From contig NW_027328739.1 in assembly GCF_048564905.1 (NCBI RefSeq), forward strand, positions 2,356,001 to 2,420,000: a stretch of 64,000 bases of DNA, read 5' to 3'. The translations under genes and the position numbers were made by a program. A model generated the notes under the pieces. The model was given only the letters and a program-made list of their open reading frames with translations, was not told where the DNA came from and made no database searches. Below are positions 11,408-22,785 of the stretch, in pieces; within the stretch, counting starts at the first letter, position 1; each line of letters begins with the position of its first letter. The stretch comes from Vicugna pacos. Its lineage: Eukaryota > Chordata > Mammalia > Artiodactyla > Camelidae.

Positions 11408-12208
11408 TCAGGGGAGAATTCTCAACCTTTCTTTTAGGATAAGTTTCGAACTGCTGAATTCTTTTAAGATTTGCAGGTCTGTGGCATTCTCTAGCTCTGC
11501 TGGTATTAGAAATGGTGGTCATGTGGCATAGGCTACCCTAGATGGCAGCATTTTGCCATTCAAGCTATGGTCTATGTCCTGGCACTCCTCCCTGTCCTGC
11601 AATATTGCTGCTGAGATAGCAGCTGAAACCCCTCTGGAGGTTCTCTTGTGACTATGTTGCTTTCCTCCAGGCGCATTTTAAATCACTGGGATGCTCATGA
11701 ACTTTGTTGATTTGGATCATACAGCTGCTGCTAAGTCTATTGGGATTCCACCTCTTTTGGACGCTGTGTACTTCCTGAATTCGCCTAGATGATTCTATCT
11801 TGGCTTTCAGCAAGTTTCAGTCTGATTTTTCTACACATAACTTTTCAAACATTGTTTGTTTCTTTATCTCTTGCTTTTCCATCTGGGACTCTTTCGAATT
11901 TTAGTCCTTCATGCCTTGTCTTCAACCAGGATTCAACAGCAATGTTTTCATTGGTTTGCACTTGCTTTCCTATGTGTGCTTCTGACCGAGGGATTTCTGT
12001 TCCCCTGTCTTCAAAGTCATTCACGCGTCCCTCTGCAATATCTCGTCTGCTTAGGACGGAATGTTAGCCCTGATATTTTCTCATCCACTGAGTTTTCTGA
12101 GATTATTTGGCTCGTCTTTAGGCTTTCTCTTCCCCTTTTCTGGTATTCTGCCTTTTGTGATTCTGAGACACTGTTGTTCTTCAGTGTTTCCCTCACCTCC
12201 ATTTTCAA
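11408..12208 (-). mobile_element. Decayed LINE-1 ORF1 (unit 3)
   Basis: A-type copy with two private or shared single-base changes, at about 11502 (ctggtattag) and 12174. Confidence 0.8.
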
Positions 12209-15200
12209 TACTTGCTCTGGAGAGCGTTTTGCAGTCTAGTTGTCTGAAAGCTTATCTTTAGGGCCTTCAATCTCTTTGGAACTGAAAATGGTACTTCCTT
12301 TTCCTTTTACTGTATTTCTTCATCTCTACTGGTCAGGTAATTTCAGGTATCTAATGTAGACTTCTAGGGCTTGGTTAAGTGAAAACTTTAGACACTTGGC
12401 TCTACACAATTGCATGGGATTTCTGTGAGGACAAGTTTTCCTAGACATTGATGCCATGTCCTGTTCCTGTGTGTGTTGTCTGGTCTATCTCCAATTGCTG
12501 GTGTTGCCTTTGTTGTGATGAACCCCCCATACTATTTCGATTAGGATAACCTCATTTTGATTACGCTTATCTCACAAATCTGAAAGAGCACAGGACACTT
12601 CCTCTGGTGGAAATGGAGCTTCTAAAGGTTCTCAGCTCTGCATTCTACTCTCTGTTATTTTGGAGTGTTTCCAGAAGAGCAGAGTGTGAGTGCGCTTGTG
12701 CTTTGTAGTGCCACGGGAATGTCCCACTGAAACCAGTTCTTCCAAGAGCTTCTCTGTCTACAGAAACACCAGTGGAAGCATATCTATGGATGTCACACAT
12801 CAGGGCCTGCTGGAATGATCCCGCAGCCCGAACTTGGTGTCCTCGCTGCCGAACCGTGCCGGTGCCATCCAAAATGTAGCATCCGCTTTTGAGAGATAAA
12901 CTGAAGGAAATCCTTCCTCTTCTCACGCTGTGGTCTTGGACCACACTTCCTTGTCCTCTCATCCTTGTGGCACGGGTGCACGAAGCCAACCACAGAGCTG
13001 TTGCACATCCTGTGCCTCAAACCAAACCATAATCACAGCCCAGGTTATGAATGTAGCAGATCCTAAGGCTTTTCATTCTGAATTCAAGCCCAAGGCCCCC
13101 TGGATCCCTCAGACCCGATGCACAATATCTCTGATTCAGCCCCACACATGCTCTATTGGCAAAATGCCAAATTGGTCTCTGGTCCTGCAGATGCACTGGG
13201 TGTGGCCATGGGACATATCGATAATTTCAACTGCGCGCGCCAGGGTGGTTGCTTGCTCATTGGGGTCCCAGGTCGGTTTGCTCTCTTGATAGGACCCACC
13301 ACATCCCACAACGCACTCCAGATCCCTGAGACTCAGCGTGTGCCACCATCCGTAGCCCTATCCCTCCCTGAACGCTGCCTCTGCTACCTCAAATTTGGCA
13401 GCTCGGAGCTTGGTCTCAGAATCAACTGTGGGGATATTTTGCACTGGATTCTTTGAGTTCTGTCAGCCAAGCATCTGCTGTGCACTCTTCTAACACTCAG
13501 CGCATCACCTTCAATCCCATGTCTCCTGTCCGCTTGCGAGTGTGCGTCCAAGTTAAAGAGAGTTTCACCTTTACTGCTCCATCAACAGGGCTCAGACCAT
13601 GCACTGGTATCCATTCCCTGCTTTTCCTTCTCCTGCTTCCAGGTGTTCTGAGGCCTCATCCTGTCTTTGGAAGTAACAGACCTCTCTTCGGCAAGTGTCC
13701 TGTGCCAAGGGCTGGGTGAGTGGATGTTTCCATTGCTGTGTTCATGGGAGCGAGTGAGCGCAGGTTGCACTGCTTCTCTGTCAACTGGGCATCGATGAAT
13801 CAACACTTTCCAGATACATTTCACAGAAATGTGATTTCTTTTTATCTCTTTGTTTCTATACAGCCGTGGTGGGAGGGATTGTCCGAAGACTCCAGTTTTG
13901 ACATTGTGTTGATATCTCATTTGCAGTCTTTAAAAATTTAATAGAATTGATATAAATGTTTTGGGAGTTATACGAAAATGGAGTTATTTTTTGAAACACA
14001 CTCAATCGACCTAGAAGCCAGACTTGTCAATTTCGGTAACATTTTGTCAGCTCTAAGGAAAACATAGACAGATAGAATGCAAACTAGCAGTCCGAACTGT
14101 TAAAGGGGTCATGTCAGCTCTTTACTGTTGAAGCCTCCGAAACCAACAGGAACCATGAAATAACTAATGGAAACATGAAATAACCCCCAAGCTTGGATTC
14201 CCTTGTGCATGTGGTGCCCTTTACTCCCGATGACACCTACTGGTCAATGTTGGCATTTCAAGGTGTAACATCCCTCTCAAGGAAAATACAAGAGGAAACG
14301 AACTAAATATATACATTTAGCTTTGAATCCAAAGAACCTAGAGGCATTATAGCTATGAGAACCCTGCTGCAGCTATGCTAGGCTACTGAGAACCAGGTGT
14401 TCTTCTATCAGTGATGAGAACGCTTAATCATCCGATCATGTTGGGTAAAGCACTTGAATGCAACCAAGTCTGCACCCCCATGATAGATTGCCCCCGGGGG
14501 CTTGACTCAATTGAAAGACGGTCCACATAAGCTGTGTCTTTCATGTCATTGGCGACTTTTACAGTTCCGTTCACTATCTGACTTCTAATATTTACCTAGA
14601 CTGTCTTGAAAAACGGAGGCCTAATACAGATTCAAGTTCAGTCAAAGATTCCCCTCACTTACCACACTCCCTTCACCCCAGAGAGGACATAATCCCAGCA
14701 TTTGCTGAATCTAGCGGAAGGCCATCGTTTCTTTGTGGGAGCTAAGTATTCAATTCCTATCTATTTCATACGAGAGTATTTGACCTTTATGGGGTTCCCT
14801 GTTGTTCACAGAGGATGAAGCTAGAGGAACTCTGATTCTAGGAGGGGCTTGCTCTTCTCTTACTGGCTTCATTGCAGCTCAGGTACTGATCCCTCAAAAT
14901 GGATGCCTGAGTGGAGGGGAGGGAAGAGCAAGTGCTTGATAGCTAGGCCCAAACCTGGGAAAAGGCTTACCTGGGCTTGGTGCACTTTGATCTGAATGGC
15001 TTGGAATTGCCCCTTGGGTCGTGTGGATTATCTGACCTCTTTCAAGAACATGAGCGTTTTTATCATCTCTGCCATCTCTTCTCTTTAGACGTCAGGGATC
15101 TTGGACCCGTTCTTGGAGCAGAGAATTGAGGAACTTCCTCCAGTCCACGGTGGCCCTCCGTAGGTTTCTGCTAGTATCAGCGAGGTTCAATATGTCTCAT

Positions 15201-15629
15201 GAATGCCTTTCGAGCCTGCTATCCTCTACAGCTGTCTCCAGGCCAGTATTCTCTATTGTAGCAGAACATCTCTCATCAATGTGTTCGCATCTCTCCTCAA
15301 TCCGTGCAGCCATGTTTTCGGCCAGCTTCTCTTCGTGTCTCCCATAAAGTCGACTTCAACAGGACTGGGCAAGTCTGAAAGGACCTCGGAGCCTCTCCAG
15401 TAAGCTGAAGACAGGCAGATCTTCCACTGTCTGCCCTTTCAGGTTCTGGAAACTGACCCGTGAACTCAGGTCTTTGGGCAGCAGCAGTATCTCGAACTGA
15501 CACAGCTTCCCGGACCAAAGACCTAAGCCAAGCTCCACAGAGGGCGGCAGCCCCTCCATCGCACTGATCCACCCACAGAACTCTGCCCGGTTACCTAGGA
15601 TCCACCAGCCACAACAAGCCTCGCGGTAC

Positions 15630-15800
15630 ACACCAACATTCCACCTGGAATCCAACCGCTAACTGCCATCCCCAATGGCTGCTGCATCTTGTCAGTGTTG
15701 GGGGAGGGGCTGCATCCGACGAGAGGTTCCTAAGGTAAATGTGATTCTACCCACTAGCGTCCCATGGGCCTTTCTTCTTCCCTCTTTCCTTTTGTTCAGA
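15630..15800 (+). promoter_or_regulatory. Invariant core (unit 3)
   Basis: Last A-type copy. Its bounds are set by the first A/B differences on either side, at 15629 and 15801. Confidence 0.4.
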
Positions 15801-16688
15801 TCTGTATGCACTGTAGCAACGGAGGGAAGTGTGTCCATTTTCAGTTGAATGTTTCACACGTCTTTAAACTTTCTAACAGTCCACAGTACACAGAGACCCA
15901 CTAAGGGAAACTCTTGTTCCTGTAATATGGGCACACCCGCAATACATAGCCGTCGGTTGATTTCTGCTGAAACACCCGCATTCACGGGACATCTATCCAT
16001 TTGTTTCAAGGGGGCTGAAATTCCTAGGAATGATACAATCCCCAATGTGCACTTTACTGCCTGCCTCTTTTGATCTTAGTACACTTTTGCGGAGCTACTT
16101 TTCCTTGTTATAGGCTTGTGCCATTTCTTCTCGACGTAGTGTAGAATATGGCATTCATTCATCCTGTTGGAAGACTTGCAAGTCTATATCACGGACTAGG
16201 AATCCATTGGATTCCAAATCGGCATTTGGGTTAGGTCACGATATGCTCATATGAATCAATATTTACGAATATAAATGCACGCCTCTGATTTCCGAATACA
16301 GGTGTGCTGAGTACATTCAAGCCGCGATACTGGGTCGATGCGTACTGAATGATCCTTGACATCACCTTGAGTAATTTCTTTTGAATATTCATGTCACCCT
16401 ACCCTTTTTGTGTTGTTTGTTTGTTTGATTCTTTCTTGGTCTGCTTCTCGTTTGCTTTGCAAACACGTCAGGCCATGCATCTCTCCGTTTGCTTCCAACA
16501 GAGAGTCATATAAGCTGACTCCCTTAAGAGAGTGCTTCCAATCCCCTATGATTTCCTGCTTCCCTCTCCCATCTTTAGGGTTTTGATGTCCTCCTTGCCT
16601 TCTTCTTGTTTCTTCTTTTCCACTCATGCTCTTCTTGCATTTCCAATAAGGGTTTTCTTCTTTCCATTTCATCTTGCTGCTTATCCCT

Positions 16689-17489
16689 TCAGGGGAGAAT
16701 TCTCAACCTTTCTTTTAGGATAAGTTTCGAACTGCTGAATTCTTTTAAGATTTGCAGGTCTGTGGCATTCTCTAGCTCTGCTGTTATTAGAAATGGTGGT
16801 CATGTGGCATAGGCTACCCTAGATGGCAGCATTTTGCCATTCAAGCTATGGTCTATGTCCTGGCACTCCTCCCTGTCCTGCAATATTGCTGCTGAGATAG
16901 CAGCTGAAACCCCTCTGGAGGTTCTCTTGTGACTATGTTGCTTTCCTCCAGGCGCATTTTAAATCACTGGGATGCTCATGAACTTTGTTGATTTGGATCA
17001 TACAGCTGCTGCTAAGTCTATTGGGATTCCACCTCTTTTGGACGCTGTGTACTTCCTGAATTCGCCTAGATGATTCTATCTTGGCTTTCAGCAAGTTTCA
17101 GTCTGATTTTTCTACACATAACTTTTCAAACATTGTTTGTTTCTTTATCTCTTGCTTTTCCATCTGGGACTCTTTCGAATTTTAGTCCTTCATGCCTTGT
17201 CTTCAACCAGGATTCAACAGCAATGTTTTCATTGGTTTGCACTTGCTTTCCTATGTGTGCTTCTGACCGAGGGATTTCTGTTCCCCTGTCTTCAAAGTCA
17301 TTCACGCGTCCCTCTGCAATATCTCGTCTGCTTAGGACGGAATGTTAGCCCTGATATTTTCTCATCCACTGAGTTTTCTGAGATTATTTGGCTCGTCTTT
17401 AGGCTTTCTCTTCCCCTTTTCTGGTATTCTGCCTTTTGTGATTCTGAGACACTGTTGTTCTTCAGTGTTTCCCTCACCTCCATTTTCAA
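16689..17489 (-). mobile_element. Decayed LINE-1 ORF1 (unit 4, A-type half)
   Basis: Lies in the A-derived half of the recombinant unit and matches the A copies. Confidence 0.8.
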
Positions 17490-20400
17490 TACTTGCTCTG
17501 GAGAGCGTTTTGCAGTCTAGTTGTCTGAAAGCTTATCTTTAGGGCCTTCAATCTCTTTGGAACTGAAAATGGTACTTCCTTTTCCTTTTACTGTATTTCT
17601 TCATCTCTACTGGTCAGGTAATTTCAGGTATCTAATGTAGACTTCTAGGGCTTGGTTAAGTGAAAACTTTAGACACTTGGCTCTACACAATTGCATGGGA
17701 TTTCTGTGAGGACAAGTTTTCCTAGACATTGATGCCATGTCCTGTTCCTGTGTGTGTTGTCTGGTCTATCTCCAATTGCTGGTGTTGCCTTTGTTGTGAT
17801 GAACCCCCCATACTATTTCGATTAGGATAACCTCATTTTGATTACGCTTATCTCACAAATCTGAATGAGCACAGGACACTTCCTCTGGTGGAAATGGAGC
17901 TTCTAAAGGTTCTCAGCTCTGCATTCTACTCTCTGTTATTTTGGAGTGTTTCCAGAAGAGCAGAGTGTGAGTGCGCTTGTGCTTTGTAGTGCCACGGGAA
18001 TGTCCCACTGAAACCAGTTCTTCCAAGAGCTTCTCTGTCTACAGAAACACCAGTGGAAGCATATCTATGGATGTCACATATCAGGGCCTGCTGGAATGAT
18101 CCCGCAGACCTTCCTTGTTGTCCTAGGTGCCATACCGTGCCGGTGCCATCCAAAATGTAGCATCCGCTTTTGGGAGATAGTGCTGAAGGGAATGCTTCCT
18201 CTTCTCGCGCTGTGGACTTGGACCACTCTTCCTTGTCCTCTCATCCTTGTGGCACGGGTGCACGAAGGCAACCACAGAGTTGTTGCGCATCCTGTGACTC
18301 AAACCAAACCATAATCCCAGCCCAGGTTATGAATGTAGCATATCCTAAGGCTTTTCATTCTGATTTCAAATTCAAGGCCCCCTGGATCCCTCAGACCAGA
18401 TGCACGATATCTCTGATTCAGCCCCACACGTGCTCTATTGGCAAAAATCCCAATTGGTCCCTGGTCCTGCAGATGTACTGGGTGTGGCCATGGGACATAT
18501 CGGTAATCGCAACCGCGCGACCAGTGTGGTTGATTTATTATCGGTACACAGTTCGGTTTGCTCTCTTGATTCGACCCACCACATCCCACAACGCACTCTA
18601 GATCCCTGAGACTCAGCGTGTGCCATCATCCGTAGCTCTATGCCTCACTGACCATTGCCTCTGCTACCTCAAATTTGGCAGCTGGGTTCTTGGTCTCAGA
18701 ATTAACTGTGGGGATATTTTGCGCTGGTTTCTTTGAGTTCTCTCAGCCAAGCATCTGCTGTGCACTCTTGTAAATCTCAGCACATCACCTTCAAACCCAT
18801 GTCTCCTGTCCGCTTGAGAGTGTGCGTCCAAGTTAAACAGAGTTTCACCCTCGTTGCTCCATCACCAGGGGTCCGAACCTGCACTAGTTTCCATTCCCTG
18901 CTTTGCATTCTCCTGCTTCCAGGTGTCCTGAGGCCTCATCCTGTCTTTGGGAGTAACAGACCTCTCTTCGGCCAGTGTCCTATGCTAAGGGCTGGGTGAG
19001 TGGATGTTTCCATTGCTCTGTACATGGGAGCGAGTGAGTGCAGGTTGCACTTCTTCTCTGCCAACTGGGCATCGATGAATCAACACTATCCAGATACATT
19101 TCACAGAAATGTGATATTTGCTTAGCTCTTTGTTTCTATACAGCCGTGGTGGGAGGGATTGTCCGAAGACAACTCTTTTGACATTGTGTTGATATCCCAT
19201 TTGCAGTCTTTAAGAAGTTTAACAGAACTCCTTTACATGTTTTGGGAGTTATACGAAAATGGAGTTATTTTTTGAAACACACTCAATCGACCTAGAAGCC
19301 AGACTTGTCAATTTTGGTAACATTGTGTCAGCTCTACGGAAAAGCTAGACAGATAGAATGCAAACTAGCAGTCCAAACTGTTCAAGGGGTCATGTCAGCT
19401 CTTTAAGGTTGAAGCCTCCGAAACCAACAGGAACCATGAAATAACTTTTGGAAACATGGAATACCCCCCAACCTTGGATACACTTGTGCATGTGGTGCCC
19501 TGTATCCCAATGACACCTACTGGCCAATGTTGGCATTTCAAGGGGTAACATCCCTCTCTAGGAAAATACAAGAGGAAACAAACCAAATATATACATTTAG
19601 GTTTGAATCCAAAAGCACCTAGAGGCATTCTAGCTAGGAGAATCCTGCTGCAGTTATGCTAGTCTATTGAGAACCAGGTGTTTTTCTATCAGTGTTGAGA
19701 ACGCTTAATCATCCGATCCTGTAGTTTAAAGCCATTTAACGCAACCAAGTCTGCACCCCCATGATATAGTGCCCCCGGGGGCTTGACTCAAGTGAAAGAC
19801 GATCCACATAAGCTGTGTCTTTAATGTCATTGGCGACTTTTACAGTTCAGTTCACTTTCTGACTTGTACTATTTACCTTCACTGTCTTGAAAAACTGAAG
19901 CCTAATACAGATTCATGTTCAGTCAAAGATTCCCCTCACTTACCACACTCCCTTCACCCCAGGGAAGACAGAAACACAACATTTGCTGAATCTAGCGGAA
20001 GGACATCGTTTCTAGGTGTGAGCTAAGTATTCAATTTTATCTATTTCAGCCGAGACTATTTGACCTTTAAGGTGTTCACTGTTGTTCACAGAGAGTGAAG
20101 CTGGAGGAACTCTGATTCTACGAGGGGCTTGCTCTTCTCGTAATGGCTTCATTGCAGCTCAGGTACTGATCCTTCAAAATGGATGCCTGAGTGGAGGGGA
20201 GGCAAGGGCAAGTGCTCACTAGCTAGGCCCAAACCTGGGAAAAGGCTTACCTGGGCTTGTTGAATTTTGGTCTGAATGGCTTGGGAATGCCCCTTGGGAC
20301 GTGTGGATTCTCACGACCTCTTCCAAGAACAGGAGCGTTTTGATCATCTCTGCCATTTCTTCTCCTTCAGACGTCAGGGACCTTGGACCCGTTCTTGGAG

Positions 20401-20911
20401 AAGAGAATTGAGGAACTTCCTCAAGTCCACGTTGGCACTCCGTATGTTTCTGCCTGTATCAGTGAGTTTCAATATGTCTCATGAATGTCTTTTGAGCCTG
20501 GTATCCTCTACAGCTGTCTCCACGCCAGTATTCTCCATTGTAGCAGAACATCTCTCATCCATGTGTTCGCATCTCTCCTCAATCCGTGCAGCCAGCTTAT
20601 CGGCCAGCTTCTCTTCGTGTCTCCCCTAAAGTCGACTTCACCAGGACTGGGCAAGTCTGAAAGTACCTCGGAGCCTGACCAGTAAGCTGATGACAGGCAG
20701 ATCTTCCACTGTCTGCCCTTTCAGGTTCTGGAAACTGACCTGTGACCTCAGGTCTTTGGGCAGCAGCAGTATCTCGAACTTACACAGCTTCCCGGACCAA
20801 ACACCTAAGCCAAGCTCCACAGAGGGCGGCAGCCCCTCCATCACACTGATCCACCCACAGAACTCTGCCCGGTTACCTAGGATCCAACAGCCACAACAAG
20901 CCTCGCGGTAA

Positions 20912-21082
20912 ACACCAACATTCCACCTGGAATCCAACCGCTAACTGCCATCCCCAATGGCTGCTGCATCTTGTCAGTGTTGGGGGAGGGGCTGCATCCG
21001 ACGAGAGGTTCCTAAGGTAAATGTGATTCTACCCACTAGCGTCCCATGGGCCTTTCTTCTTCCCTCTTTCCTTTTGTTCAGA
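20912..21082 (+). promoter_or_regulatory. Invariant core (unit 4, first B-type copy)
   Basis: Zero mismatches to the A copies over 171 bases. The flank just downstream differs at once (cagagctcta against cagatctgta). Confidence 0.4.
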
Positions 21083-21989
21083 GCTCTAAGCACCGTACCA
21101 ATGGAGGGAAGTGTGTCCCTTTTCAGTTGATGGTTTCACACGTCTTTAAACTTTCTAACAGTTCACAGTACACAGGGACCCACTAAAGGAGACTTATGTT
21201 CCTATAATATCCGTACACCCGGAATACATATGCGTCGCCTGATTTCTGCTGAAACACCCACACTCTCAGGACATGGATCCATTGGATTCATGGGGGCTGA
21301 AATTTCAAGAAATGAAACCAACCCCAATGTGCACTTTGCTGTCGGTCTCTTTTGCACTTAGTACACTTTGGCAGAGCTACTTGCCTTTGTTATAGGCTTC
21401 TTACATTTCTTCTCTACGAAGCCTAGAATATGGCATTCCTTCATCCTGTTGGAAGACATACAAGTCTACATCACGGACTAGGAAACCATTTGATTCCAAA
21501 TCGGCATTAGTGTTAGGTCACGATATGCTCTTATGAATCAAAATTTACGAATATGAATGCACGCTTCTGATTTCCGAATACAAGTGTGCTGAGTACATGC
21601 AAGCCACGATACTGGGTCGATGCGTTCTGAATGACCCTTGACCTCACCTTGAGTATTTTCTTTTGAATAATCATGGTTCCCTTTGTATATGTCAGCCAAC
21701 CATACCATTTTGGTGCTTGTTTGTTGGTTTGATTCTTTGTTGGTCTTCTTCTCGCTTGTTTTGCAAACACGTCAGGCCATGCATCTCTCCTTTCGCTTCA
21801 AACAGAGTCAAATAAGCTGATTCACTTAAGAGAGTGCTTCCAATCACCTATGATTTCCTGCTTCCCTCTCCCATCTTTAGGGTTTTGATGTCCTCCTTAA
21901 GTTCTTCTTCTTTCTTCTCTGCCACACATGCTCTTCTTGCATTTCCAATAATGGTTTCTTCTTTCCATTCCATCCTGCTGCTTTTCTAT

Positions 21990-22785
21990 TCAGGGGAGTT
22001 TTCTCAACCTTTCTTTTAGAAAAACTTTTGAACTGCTGAATTCTTTTAGATTTGCCGGTCTGTAGAATTCTCTAGCTCTGCCGTTATTTGGAATGGTGTT
22101 CATGTGGTATAGGCTACCCTAGGTGGCAGCATTTGGCCATTCAGGATATGGTCTGTGTCCTGGCACTCCTCCCTGTCCTGCAATATTGCTGCCGAGATAT
22201 CAGCTGAAACCCCTCTGGAGGTTTCCTTGTGACTATGTTGTTTCCTCCAGGTGCATTTTAAATCACTCGGATATTCGTGAACTTTGTTGATTTGAATCAT
22301 ACAGCTGCTGGTAGGTCTATTGGGATTCCACCTCCTTCGGATGCTGTGTAATTCCTGAATTCGCATAGATGATTCTTTCTTGGCTTTCAGCAAGTTTCAG
22401 TCTGATTTTTCTACAGATAAATTTTCAGACACTTTTTGTTGTTTTATCTCTTGCTTTTCCATCTGGGACTCATGATTTCTATTCTTTCATGCCCTGTCTT
22501 AACCCAGGGTTCAACTGCAATGTTTTCATTTGTTTGCACTTGCTTTCCTATGTCTGCTTCTGACCGAAGTTTTTCTCTTCCCCTGTCTTCACAGTCATTC
22601 ACGCGTCCCTCTGCATTATCTAGTCTGCTAAGGACTGAATTCTAGCCCTGATATTATCACAACCATTGAGTTTCCTGATATTTTTGGCTCGTGTTGAGAC
22701 TTTCTCTTCCCCTTTTCTGGTATTCTGCCTTTTGTGATTCTGAGACACTGGTGTTCTTCAGTGTTTTCCTGACCTTCATTTTCAA
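21990..22785 (-). mobile_element. Decayed LINE-1 ORF1 (unit 5, B type)
   Basis: B copies give the most readable translation. The RNA-binding block is open for 97 codons (22100-22393). The final block ends at a TGA at 21990-21992. Here one base is missing from the ttttagattt run, which shifts the frame of the C-terminal block. Confidence 0.82.

Larger units (their letters stand above)
10563..15843. repeat. Macrosatellite unit 3 (subfamily A with B-like patches)
   Basis: Full-length A copy, 5281 bases. Unlike units 1 and 2 it carries B-type bases at 13413, 13746 and 14117, and a tight cluster of five at 13981-14003, with A-type bases between. This is the pattern of short conversion tracts from a B copy. 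It shares a T at about 12174 with unit 4 only. Confidence 0.96.
15844..21125. repeat. Macrosatellite unit 4 (A/B recombinant, 5282 bp)
   Basis: The first 2.2 kb match subfamily A, including ttccaagagc at 18021-18030. From 18079 onward every diagnostic base is B. The switch lies in a 48-base stretch common to both. The B part resembles units 11 and 12 (gggctgggtg near 18990, taccccccaa near 19461) more than its neighbour, unit 5. Confidence 0.96.
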
